Shown here: positions 8,443-15,883 of the stretch, in pieces | Layout: the number at the start of each line of letters is the position of its first letter | Position numbering within the stretch: the first letter of the stretch is position 1 | NCBI RefSeq assembly: GCF_030546695.1 | Contig: NZ_JAUOTP010000006.1 | Coordinates: 1 to 64,000, forward strand | Reading direction: 5' to 3' | Length of the DNA: 64,000 nt | DNA from: Sphingomonas natans | GTDB lineage: Bacteria > Pseudomonadota > Alphaproteobacteria > Sphingomonadales > Sphingomonadaceae | The notes under the pieces: generated by a model | Told to the model about the DNA's origin: nothing | The model's database searches: none | Seen by the model: only the letters and a program-made list of their open reading frames with translations | Made by a program: the position numbers and the translations under genes

Positions 8443-8574
8443 TTCGGCTCGGAGGCGATCGAGCGCCAATGTCATATGCGGGATTGCGAGGATTCCCTTG
8501 CCAACGCCGTCGAGCCGATCGATCAATGCTTCGAGCTCGATGGCAATCGTCGAGAGCAGAAGCTCCTCAGTCAT
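8395..8574 (-). CDS. Small 59-residue protein, convergent with MarR-like gene
   Basis: On the minus strand, an ATG at 8574 opens a frame that ends in TGA at 8395-8397. The product has 59 residues and begins MTEELLLSTIAIELEALIDR. It is rich in Glu and Leu and predicted to be helical, with a plausible coiled-coil pattern. GAAGG lies about 8 bases upstream as a Shine-Dalgarno sequence. It overlaps the 3' end of the MarR-like gene by 48 bases on the other strand. The family is not recognised. Composition and the ribosome binding site favour a real gene over chance. Confidence 0.55.
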   Translation of the reverse strand: MTEELLLSTIAIELEALIDRLDGVGKGILAIPHMTLALDRLRAELELIEQGDQVVPRTH

Positions 8575-8661
8575 ATGCGGCCTTCATCGACATGATGGAT
8601 GAGCTAGCAACCGATACAGCCAGTGCGAAAGATTTAGCGCCATTTTTGTTGCTGAGGGGAG

Positions 8662-8925
8662 ATGTCCATGAACGGCGAGGACAAGGTCGCCTCAGCGGCG
8701 GCTCAGACAGATCACTTCGCCACTGGCAAAGTCGCATTGGCCGGCGTAGCAGCTCTGTGCAATGAGCTTCAGGCGTCCGGCCTGATTGACCAATATGCTT
8801 TGGGGCGCATCCGAGCGTTCTTGCTTATCTCGATCGAGAAATCGGTTGGCACCGTCAACCTGCGGGGTCATCTGACTCGCGAGGTCGCCCGTCATTTCGA
8901 GGATATGGGTCTTCGGCTCGACTGA
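8662..8925 (+). CDS. Hypothetical small protein
   Basis: This 87-residue protein starts at the ATG after GAGGGGAGATGTCC; a GGGGAG sequence serves as ribosome binding site. The second half is helical with alternating hydrophobic residues (YALGRIRAFLLISIEKSVG). There is no membrane segment or signal peptide. It has the same orientation as the small genes upstream but is 219 bases away, with a minus-strand gene between. No family is recognised. Confidence 0.55.
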   Translation: MSMNGEDKVASAAAQTDHFATGKVALAGVAALCNELQASGLIDQYALGRIRAFLLISIEKSVGTVNLRGHLTREVARHFEDMGLRLD

Positions 8926-9029
8926 CTTTGATCATTGCGACGCATTTGGACCGATTGGTAAGCGCGCGACGGATTTCCAGTTAACTCACCGCTCACGTGT
9001 TCTTGGAGCGAATTTTGTATTCCGCGCGC

Positions 9030-9587
9030 TCAGTCTTGCATCAACACGCCCAGCCGACCGGCTCGCACATAGGTAATCAGGTCGCGAGCCCACCCGAGCT
9101 CATCATCTCTAAGGATCTTGTCCAGCTCGACCAAAGCGTGGCGCCGGTCTGCGCCTGCCATAGTGAGGAGATGGGCATGGACCCCCATCGGCATGACTGC
9201 CGTCCGCTCTAAGGTCTCGTGAGGCGGCATCAATGCTCCTTCCCCCGCAATGATGCCGCCTTCGATTAATCCGCACAACAACATTGGGCTCAGCCGCATG
9301 AGCAAGACCGATCTGGCTCCGTTCATGGACCTGGCGCCCTTCGTCAGCTGCGCGAGAATGGCCGCGGCACCCAGATCGGAGGCGGCTGAGACCCGCAATG
9401 TCACCAGCCGACCGACCTCTACACCACCTTCAGCGACAAGGACTTCCTGCTCGGTCCGAATGCGGCGCAGACGATCCTCTCGCAACGGCGCGACTGGCGA
9501 GCGCGACGCTGCGCTTGCCGCCGCCACAACCCACAAACCGATATTGAGCGCGCTATCCGCGTGTCCCAATTTGGGACTTGGGTTCAT
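9030..9587 (-). CDS. Hypothetical protein of about 185 residues
   Basis: The frame beginning MNPSPKLGHADS shows a hydrophobic segment (LWVVAAASAASRS) near residues 15-27, followed by a soluble body. An internal repeat of methionine-rich hydrophobic text (VLLMRLSPMLLCGLIEGG) lies near residue 115. Alternative starts at 9599 and 9626 are possible; none has a strong ribosome binding site, though AGG precedes the chosen ATG. No family is recognised. Codon composition is in line with neighbouring genes, so it may be real, but support is weaker than for most genes here. Confidence 0.45.
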   Translation of the reverse strand: MNPSPKLGHADSALNIGLWVVAAASAASRSPVAPLREDRLRRIRTEQEVLVAEGGVEVGRLVTLRVSAASDLGAAAILAQLTKGARSMNGARSVLLMRLSPMLLCGLIEGGIIAGEGALMPPHETLERTAVMPMGVHAHLLTMAGADRRHALVELDKILRDDELGWARDLITYVRAGRLGVLMQD

Positions 9588-9678
9588 GGGGACCTGCATC
9601 AGCGACAAGCCGCCACTTAGAAGCATTTGAAACCGTTGCGCGCCGGCAATCGGCCATCCGGCGCGCAACGGCCTTCGA

Positions 9679-10581
9679 TCAAGCCTTGAAGAGCGTTGAA
9701 TAATCCATTGCTGCGAGGTCGGTGAGCAGATCCGGGCCGGTCGGCTCCCATCCCAGCCGCGCGCGCGTCCTCGCGCTCGACGCAATCATGTCGAGCGCGG
9801 CGAACGGCGCCATCCAGCCGAAATAGCGCTCGACCTCGTCGGCCGCGACCGAGCGGACCGGCAGCCCGGTACCCTTTCCGAGCGCCGCGGCGATTGCGCG
9901 TGCCGTGACGCCCTCCTCTACCGACGCATTGTAACGCGCGCCCGGCTCGCCCTTCTCCAGCGCGAGGACGTAAAGCTTCGCGACGTCGCTGACGTGCGCC
10001 GCAGACCATCGCGTCTGTCCCTCGCCGACATAGGCCACCGCCCCGGCTCGGCGCGCCTCGGCGACAAGCGGCGTGATCAGCCCGGCCTTGGTGGTGTCGT
10101 GCACCTGCGGCAGCCGGATGGTGCGCACATCGATGCGTCGCGCGATCAGCGCCGCGCCGGCGAGCTCCGTCGCGATGCGCGGATTAGCGTGGCGCGGGTT
10201 GAGCACGTCCTCGATCGCCGGGCCGCCATTCAGCGGCGTGCCGATGCCGACGCCCGAGGTGATCAGGATCGGTTTCTGGGTCCCCTCCAGCGCTTCGCCC
10301 ATCGCGGCGATGTTCCGCTCGTCCTTCTTGGTATTCTCGAAGAAGGTCGCGAAATTGTGATCGAACGCGCAGTGAATCACTGCGTCAGCCAATGCCACGC
10401 CGCTGGCGAGCGTCTCGGGGTGGTCCAGGTCGCCGCGATGGACGTCCACGCCGGCCGCTTCGAGCTGACGGGCGCCGGCATCGGAGCGGGTGAGGCCGAG
10501 CACCCGGTGACCGCGATCGAGCAGTTCGGGAATGACGTGCGAGCCGATGAAGCCGGTCGCGCCGGTCAGAAACACGCGCAT
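9679..10581 (-). CDS. Extended SDR-family NAD(P)-dependent epimerase/reductase-like protein
   Basis: The product has 300 residues. The N-terminus MRVFLTGATGFIGSHV contains the GxxGxxG dinucleotide-binding motif, and a second strand ends in Thr-Arg (LGLTRS), which suggests NADP preference. The pattern (DLDHPETLASGV, then DAVIHCAFDH) matches atypical or extended short-chain dehydrogenases that act on nucleotide sugars or small carbonyl compounds. A clear YxxxK catalytic pair is not evident, which is common in atypical members. It is transcribed divergently from an MmyB-type regulator at 10678 across a 96-base region with two palindromes, so that regulator probably controls it. The substrate is unknown. 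Confidence 0.85.
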   Translation of the reverse strand: MRVFLTGATGFIGSHVIPELLDRGHRVLGLTRSDAGARQLEAAGVDVHRGDLDHPETLASGVALADAVIHCAFDHNFATFFENTKKDERNIAAMGEALEGTQKPILITSGVGIGTPLNGGPAIEDVLNPRHANPRIATELAGAALIARRIDVRTIRLPQVHDTTKAGLITPLVAEARRAGAVAYVGEGQTRWSAAHVSDVAKLYVLALEKGEPGARYNASVEEGVTARAIAAALGKGTGLPVRSVAADEVERYFGWMAPFAALDMIASSARTRARLGWEPTGPDLLTDLAAMDYSTLFKA

Positions 10582-10618
10582 GAGAAATCTCCTTTTGGGC
10601 GGAGCGGCATATCGCGAC

Positions 10619-10667
10619 CAGGTTGAACCTGTTAAAGTAGTGACGTTATCATGGTATAACGTTCAAC
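10619..10667. promoter_or_regulatory. Palindromic operators between SDR gene and its divergent regulator
   Basis: Two perfect palindromes are visible: CAGGTT-G-AACCTG (10619-10631), and ACGTTAT with ATAACGT separated by 6 bases (10643-10649 and 10656-10662). GTTGAAC (10622-10628) also recurs inverted as GTTCAAC (10661-10667), giving nested dyad symmetry. The second palindrome is AT-rich and probably overlaps a promoter. Binding by the adjacent MmyB-type regulator is inferred from position. Confidence 0.6.
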
Positions 10668-10677
10668 AGGATCGATC

Positions 10678-11514
10678 ATGGCTAGCGAGGCACCGAACCA
10701 GCTCGGCATCTATTTGCGCGATCGCCGGGCCCGGCTCGACCCAGCCGCGTTCGGGTTCGGCGGTGGCCGCAGGCGTACGCCCGGCTTGCGCCGTGAAGAA
10801 GTGGCGAGCCGTGCCAATATCAGCCCGACCTGGTACACGTGGCTGGAGCAGGGCCGTGGCGGTGCTCCATCGGCCGACGTACTCGACCGTATCGCCAAGG
10901 GCATGATGCTGACCGAGCCGGAACGCGAGCATCTCTACATGCTTGGCCTCGGCCGTCCGCCTGAGGCGCGCTACCAGCCGGTTGACGGCATCACCGCCCG
11001 GCTGCAGCGCGTGCTCGACGGGATGGTGCTGAGCCCTGCGATCATCAAGACGGCGATGTGGGACGTCGTCGGCTGGAACCGGGCGGCGACACTGTTTCTG
11101 ACCGACTATGCCAAGCTGCCACGCGAGGAACGCAACATCCTCCGCCTGATGTTTGGCAGCGATCATGTCCGCGCTCGAAATGAGGACTGGGACGGCATGG
11201 CCCGCTTTGTGGTCGGTGCCTTTCGCGCCGACGTGGCGCGCGCGGGCGCCAGCACCAGCGCCGCTGTCATTGAGCTGGTCGTCGAGCTGTCGCGCATGAG
11301 CCCTGAGTTCGAGGCGCTGTGGCTGGACAACGAAGTGGTGGCGCATGGCGAGGGCATCAAGCGCATCCATCACCCAGCCGCGGGGCTGCTCGCGATGGAA
11401 TTCTCCTCTTTCGCAGTCGAGGGACGACCGGAGCTTGGGATGATTATTTACAACCCCGCCTCGCCAGCGGACGCCGACCGCCTGCGCTTGCTTCTAGACG
11501 CTCCTGAAAGCTGA
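10678..11514 (+). CDS. MmyB-type helix-turn-helix transcriptional regulator
   Basis: This 278-residue protein has an XRE-type helix-turn-helix at about 10-75. It includes the family signature RRRTPGLRREEVA, then ISPTWYTWLEQGRG. The C-terminal part (about 105-270) fits the MmyB ligand-binding-like domain with MWDVVGWNRAATLFLTDY, DVARAGA and the late WxxH-like region ending in a hydrophobic strand. Family members bind palindromic operators and often control an adjacent oxidoreductase gene, sometimes responding to fatty-acid-like ligands. The gene diverges from the SDR gene at 9679, and inverted repeats lie between them. Control of that gene and autoregulation are likely but inferred. Confidence 0.9.
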   Translation: MASEAPNQLGIYLRDRRARLDPAAFGFGGGRRRTPGLRREEVASRANISPTWYTWLEQGRGGAPSADVLDRIAKGMMLTEPEREHLYMLGLGRPPEARYQPVDGITARLQRVLDGMVLSPAIIKTAMWDVVGWNRAATLFLTDYAKLPREERNILRLMFGSDHVRARNEDWDGMARFVVGAFRADVARAGASTSAAVIELVVELSRMSPEFEALWLDNEVVAHGEGIKRIHHPAAGLLAMEFSSFAVEGRPELGMIIYNPASPADADRLRLLLDAPES

Positions 11515-11546
11515 CTAGAATCAACAATGTCAGTTCGGGGCATTCC

Positions 11547-11604
11547 GACCCATAGCCGGTCATTCGCCCGCCTCCAGGCGCTTCCCAAAATCGGACGCTC
11601 ATTC
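11547..11604. repeat. Dispersed intergenic repeat, copy 4
   Basis: The copy reads GACCCATAGCCGGTCATTC, then about 30 bases with GCGCTTCCC, then TCGGACGCTCATTCAG. It is located between the MmyB gene stop and the convergent LysR gene end. Confidence 0.6.
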
Positions 11605-11696
11605 AGCTTTAGGCTTGGCTCGGATTGACCCGCGTCCAGGTCTTAATCCGACCTTGCAACCGCCTTCGTCTGGCGACGTCCAGCTCCACGGACCAT

Positions 11697-12602
11697 TCAC
11701 ACCGATCGCAACTCTTGGATGAGGTGATCGACAAATGCGCGAGCGGCAGGCTTCGCGCCTTGGCTGCTTGGAAACAGCGCGTGCGCCTCGATATCGCTAA
11801 GTTTCCAGTCTGGCAGCAGCTGCACAAGTGATCCGGCATCGAGGTCTTCACTGAATGCGGGCAGGCTAGCGACTGCGATACCCAAACCGGCTCGAACGGC
11901 ACTTACTGCGACCTCAGCTCCGTTGATCGACACTTGCCCTACCGGTTGAACCTTAACCTGACGATCGCCCTGAATGAACATCAGCTCTTTGCCAGCCACC
12001 GGTCCCGCAATGACGAACATATGGTCACCAAGGGCTTCTGGAGTCTCGGGGACCCCATGCAATTCGAGGTAGGCTGGCGCCGCTGCGACGATCAGCGGCC
12101 AGCGCCCTATGAGGCGTGCCGTCGCACTCGAGTCCGGCAACTTGCCGAAGCGGATGGCGACATCGATCCCCTCCTGGATAAGGTCCTGCCGGCGATCGTC
12201 GATCGTGAGATCCACCTGTAAATTCGGATGTTGGGCCACGAATGCCCCGAGGCGCGGCACAATCGCACGCGAGGCGATGATTGATGCCACGCCGATACGA
12301 AGCGTGCCGCGAAGATTATCACTCCCACGGATTTCGTTGTCGGCCTCCTCGAGGGAGGCAAGGATCGGTTGGACGCGGGTCAGGTATGCCGATCCCGCAT
12401 CCGTCAGCGTCAGAGCGCGGGTGGAGCGCGAAAACAACGTTGTGCCCAATTGCTCCTCGAGCAGCGCAATGATGCGCGAGGCCGTCGGCTGCGAGAGGCG
12501 CAGCTCGCGGGCGCCTTTGGAGAAGCTGCCGGTCCGCGCGATCTGCACGAACAGCCGCAGTGCCTGAAACTGGTCGCTCAAGCCGCCGATCCCATTAGCC
12601 AT
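11697..12602 (-). CDS. LysR-family transcriptional regulator
   Basis: The product has 301 residues. The N-terminal winged helix-turn-helix (about 10-70: FVQIARTGSFSKGARELRLS, then QPTASRIIALLEEQLG) is typical. The two-lobed substrate-binding domain covers about 95-295 (LRIGVASIIASRAIVPRL, IDVAIRFGKL, GLGIAVASLP). LysR proteins bind near their own promoter and activate or repress a neighbouring operon on binding a small effector. The gene follows two short-chain dehydrogenase genes on the same strand with a gap of 111 bases, so it may be the last gene of that unit or be expressed alone. The effector is unknown. Confidence 0.92.
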   Translation of the reverse strand: MANGIGGLSDQFQALRLFVQIARTGSFSKGARELRLSQPTASRIIALLEEQLGTTLFSRSTRALTLTDAGSAYLTRVQPILASLEEADNEIRGSDNLRGTLRIGVASIIASRAIVPRLGAFVAQHPNLQVDLTIDDRRQDLIQEGIDVAIRFGKLPDSSATARLIGRWPLIVAAAPAYLELHGVPETPEALGDHMFVIAGPVAGKELMFIQGDRQVKVQPVGQVSINGAEVAVSAVRAGLGIAVASLPAFSEDLDAGSLVQLLPDWKLSDIEAHALFPSSQGAKPAARAFVDHLIQELRSV

Positions 12603-12713
12603 TACCTTAATCCTGTTTAGCCGGCCCCGCGTTATCCGCCTATCCTCACGTGCCGTCTGGCGGATGAAGCAATCGGCCAGCGTTCAGGGCAGCGGTTGAT
12701 CACGGCTGGCCGG

Positions 12714-13475
12714 TTACACCTGGGCGGCACCATCGTCGGCGAAAAGCTCCGCCCCGTTCACGAACGATGCCTGATCCGACGCGAGGAAGAGCGCAGCCGC
12801 CGCGATCTCGCTCGGCCGTGCAAGATGGCCACGAAGCGTCTGCGCTGCCATTCTTTCGCGGACCACATCGCTCGCCCCGGCGAAAGCACTGGTGTCGGTA
12901 GGGCCGGGACTCAGGAGGTTCACCCGAATATTGCGGGGCGCAAGATCGCTCGCCCAGCTCCGCGCAAACGAGCGCAGCGCAGCCTTGCTCGCATTGTAGA
13001 CGCTGCGACCCGCCCTGCCTTTCGCGCCGGCGATCGAGCCCGTAAGGACAATCGAACCACCGTCGCGCATGAGCGGCAACGCATGCTGCACGGTCATCAG
13101 CGTGCCCAGAACAGTCACGTCGAACACGGACCTGTAGTCGACAGCCGTAATCGAGCCGAGCACCCCGGGAATGGCGGCACCTGCGTTAGCGAAAACAATA
13201 TCCAACCCCAAACCCGTCGCGGCTATCGTGGCAAAGGCGCGCTCCAGATCGTCCGCGTGGCCTATGTCTGCCGGAATGCCGGTGACGGTTGGGCCGAGGC
13301 GCGCCTCAAGCGCTTCGAGGCGGTCTTGGCCCCGCGCAACGGCGAAGACGCGCGCGCCTTCAGATGCGAAACGCTCGACCATCGCCAAGCCGATTCCGGA
13401 CGTTCCGCCAGTTACCAGCACGACCTTTCCCTCGAGGGCGAGGATCTGGGAAACATTCTCGATAGATGTAGACAC
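12714..13475 (-). CDS. Classical short-chain dehydrogenase/reductase
   Basis: This 253-residue classical SDR has a cofactor motif TGGTSGIG (about 22-29), an NAG motif (FANAGAA, about 95), a catalytic Ser in LTGSIAG and the YNASK pair (Tyr/Lys near 160). The C-terminus ends in DDGAAQV; family members more usually end in DGG. It would interconvert an alcohol and a ketone using NAD(P)H. A second SDR gene lies 97 bases upstream and a LysR gene downstream, suggesting a small catabolic or detoxification unit. The substrate cannot be inferred. Confidence 0.9.
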   Translation of the reverse strand: MSTSIENVSQILALEGKVVLVTGGTSGIGLAMVERFASEGARVFAVARGQDRLEALEARLGPTVTGIPADIGHADDLERAFATIAATGLGLDIVFANAGAAIPGVLGSITAVDYRSVFDVTVLGTLMTVQHALPLMRDGGSIVLTGSIAGAKGRAGRSVYNASKAALRSFARSWASDLAPRNIRVNLLSPGPTDTSAFAGASDVVRERMAAQTLRGHLARPSEIAAAALFLASDQASFVNGAELFADDGAAQV

Positions 13476-13572
13476 TGCCTGGTCCTTCCAGTCTGGAGCC
13501 GGCGTTGATGGGCTGCGGCCGATGGATCAGGCTGGCGGGCATTTGGTCCCGACCAGCCCGACTCGCGACGCA

Positions 13573-14325
13573 TCAGACTTGGGCGTAACCACCGTCCACA
13601 TGCAATTCGACGCCGGTGATGAAGCTGCTCTCCGTCGACGCGAGGAACGTTGCGACTGAGGCGATCTCGCTCACGTCGCCATTGCGCCCAAGCGGGGTTT
13701 CGCTGGCGAACTGCGCATAGAAAGCCTCGACTTGCTCGTCGCTGAAGCCAGCCTGCTCGGTCATGATCGGCGTGATGATCGTGCCAGGCGCGAGCGTGTT
13801 GACCCGAATGCGTCGCTCCTTCAGGTCGGTCGTCCAGGTGCGAGCGAAGGAACGAATTGCGGCCTTCGTAGCCGAGTACACGGTGAAGGCTGGCATCCCG
13901 AGACTTGCCGCGATCGACCCGTTGAGAATGATCGAGCCGCCGTCGACGACGAGCGGCAGGAGCGTCTGGACCGTAAAGAACGTACCCTTCAGATTGGTGG
14001 TCACGCTTCGGTCGAAGTCGGCCTCCGTCACGGTGCCGAACGCTCCGAGCGTTCCACCGCCGGCATTGGCGAAGATCACGTCGATCCGCCCGTACTTCCC
14101 CGCGATGTGAGAGCGCAAGCGCTCCAGATCGCCGAGGTCGGCAATGTCGCTTTGGAAGCCTTCGATCGCGCCGCCGATCTCGGCCACCGCCTCGTCAAGC
14201 CGATCCTGCCGGCGCCCCGTGATGATCACGCTCGCGCCTTCGGCCACGAACTGCTGCGCCGTGGCGCGGCCCATGCCGCTGCTGCCGCCGGTCACCACCG
14301 CTATCTTTCCGTTCAATCTATCCAT
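13573..14325 (-). CDS. Classical short-chain dehydrogenase/reductase
   Basis: This 250-residue SDR has TGGSSGMG (about 13-20), an NAG motif (FANAGGG), LNGSIAASLG carrying the catalytic Ser, YSATK (near 155) and the C-terminal VDGGYAQV expected for the family. The start MDRLNGKIAVV is chosen because family members begin a few residues before the first strand, and an AGGACC sequence precedes it. The closely similar paralogue lies downstream. Both may act on related carbonyl substrates under the nearby LysR regulator; this is inference. Confidence 0.9.
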   Translation of the reverse strand: MDRLNGKIAVVTGGSSGMGRATAQQFVAEGASVIITGRRQDRLDEAVAEIGGAIEGFQSDIADLGDLERLRSHIAGKYGRIDVIFANAGGGTLGAFGTVTEADFDRSVTTNLKGTFFTVQTLLPLVVDGGSIILNGSIAASLGMPAFTVYSATKAAIRSFARTWTTDLKERRIRVNTLAPGTIITPIMTEQAGFSDEQVEAFYAQFASETPLGRNGDVSEIASVATFLASTESSFITGVELHVDGGYAQV

Positions 14326-14515
14326 GTCCTGGTCCTCCTCGGAAGCGAACCGCATTCCGTTGAGGCGAAAATGGCACGCTCATCGGCGAGCATAAGACCC
14401 GTCGTCTGAATAACAGTCATTCTTCATGACGACCGGGCGCCTGCACATGCGGCGGTATTCATTCGGTCTGGGTATCAATGTTATCCGAAACTACCGGCTA
14501 CGCATTATCGACCAG

Positions 14516-14911
14516 ATGCTGAACATTGAGGAAGCCCGAGAGGCTACAAGGCAACGCATTTCATCAGTGGAGTTTGGCTTCATGATCGACGAGAACGGCC
14601 CTCACTATTTTGTGGCATTTCAGACCCCCGGTCCGAACTGGGTCAGGGGCGTCAAATATAACGAGCAGCCCGACTTCTTCGACCACGTCGGCTACATGAC
14701 CAAGATGGCCGAGAAGGGACTGACCATCCTGAGCGGGCCTTTCATGGAGCGGGCCGGCGGGCTCAACGGCGTGCTTGCGGATGGCGGTATGACGATTTTC
14801 AAGGCTGCAGATCTCCAAGAGGCGACCAAAATTGCGACGGACGATCCGACCGTGAAATCCGGCATGCTGAATGTGGATGTCAAAATGTTTTGGGTGCCAT
14901 TTCACGAGTGA
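14516..14911 (+). CDS. YCII-domain protein
   Basis: This protein of about 131 residues contains a YCII-type ferredoxin-like domain. Strand text HYFVAFQTPGPNW comes first, then FFDHVGYMTKMAEKGLTILS. A central Gly-rich strand carries GGMTIFKAADLQEAT, and the end reads VDVKMFWVPFH. YCII proteins have a conserved His-Asp pair in many members and are usually small enzymes or binding proteins of unknown substrate. A shorter start at 14582 (MIDENGPHYF) has a better GGAG ribosome binding site, so the true protein may be about 109 residues. It is transcribed away from the SDR genes. Confidence 0.75.
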   Translation: MLNIEEAREATRQRISSVEFGFMIDENGPHYFVAFQTPGPNWVRGVKYNEQPDFFDHVGYMTKMAEKGLTILSGPFMERAGGLNGVLADGGMTIFKAADLQEATKIATDDPTVKSGMLNVDVKMFWVPFHE

Positions 14912-14957
14912 CCAGCAGTGCGCTCTAGTAGCGATCGGCAGGGGCGGGTGCGGGGAA

Positions 14958-15016
14958 GACCCACAACCCGCCATTCAAACACGCTCAGCCCCATCCTAGA
15001 AGCGGACGCCGTTCAT
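14958..15016. repeat. Dispersed intergenic repeat, copy 5
   Basis: GACCCACAACCCGCCATTC is followed by about 25 bases, then AGCGGACGCCGTTCATC. It sits between the YCII gene and the HEPN gene, at the left border of the putative defence operon. Confidence 0.55.
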
Positions 15017-15064
15017 CCTCACATATCCGCAGCTAAAAGGCGCCGTGCAGCAGAAACGGCGCGG

Positions 15065-15802
15065 CTATTTGTAAACCGCTTCCGTCTTCGACTGGATGGC
15101 CCCAGCCAGCGCCTTCAGCGTCACGATGACGTGCCGAAAATAAGCGTCGTCAATGACCAGCTCCTCACCGGCGTCACCCCGGCTCTTGTCGCCTGCCTTC
15201 TCGACGTAGAGCTTATTAATGAGGCCGCTGTTATGGATGATGATGTCCCGCGATGCCTTGATCTCAACAAAAGCGCGCACCGTTTCCGGCTCCAGCTCGA
15301 TCGACAGCACCTTCGCCGCTTTGTCGAGGTATTCTGACGGCTTGCCAAACATCAGCCCCTCGCTCTTGAGCGCAACGAAGCGGCTAATCACGTCTTCCCG
15401 GTCCTCGTGCTCAAGAAACAAGTCGAGTGGAATACCGCTCTTGTCTGCCAACACCGAAAGCTTGGCGGGAAAGGCGCTGGCGGCGATCGCCATACATTCC
15501 TGGATGAATGCCTCTACCCGCGACACCATCGAAACGATGTTCGTCTCAAAAACTCCGCGCTCGTGCTGTGCATAGAAGATCAGGCCGATATCTTCATCCC
15601 GGCGCCGGCTCGTGACCGTGCCTTTGCGCTTCGGCACCGGATAGGGTTTTTTTGCCTTGCTCTTTGAAGACCGAAGCTTGTCCCCGCGGGTCTTCAACTC
15701 CGGCCTCAGCAGCGCTGTAAATATCCATGCGTCGTTGAGATAGCGGTAAAGTCGGATGTGGCGCCTGTAGATCGCCTCCGCAACTGCACTGTTCCTTGCC
15801 AC
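15065..15802 (-). CDS. HEPN-like domain protein, probable last gene of defence operon
   Basis: This 245-residue protein starts at GTG after GGGTAAGG. Residues about 85-235 form an all-helical region. It contains the HEPN signature R-x4-H (Arg185 to His190 in SRDIIIHNSG), followed by the typical NSGLINKLYV segment seen in RiboL-PSP-HEPN proteins. HEPN proteins with this motif are often metal-independent RNases that cut RNA during phage or stress response; others are inactive partners. A basic stretch at 45-68 could bind RNA. The gene is 81 bases downstream of the patatin gene on the same strand, so cotranscription with the MBL, E2-E1-JAB and patatin genes is plausible but unproven. Confidence 0.65.
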   Translation of the reverse strand: MARNSAVAEAIYRRHIRLYRYLNDAWIFTALLRPELKTRGDKLRSSKSKAKKPYPVPKRKGTVTSRRRDEDIGLIFYAQHERGVFETNIVSMVSRVEAFIQECMAIAASAFPAKLSVLADKSGIPLDLFLEHEDREDVISRFVALKSEGLMFGKPSEYLDKAAKVLSIELEPETVRAFVEIKASRDIIIHNSGLINKLYVEKAGDKSRGDAGEELVIDDAYFRHVIVTLKALAGAIQSKTEAVYK

Positions 15803-15883
15803 ACCTTACCCCCTGTCGTCATCGCTAATCCTACGCTGTCCGAAGGTCCGGCTGCAAAGCAGCGGCACGCAGCTGTCGCATAG

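Noticed and set aside
14426-14515. Longer N-terminus for the YCII protein
   Set aside because: The extra 30 residues are basic and not family-like, and the upstream ATG has no ribosome binding site.
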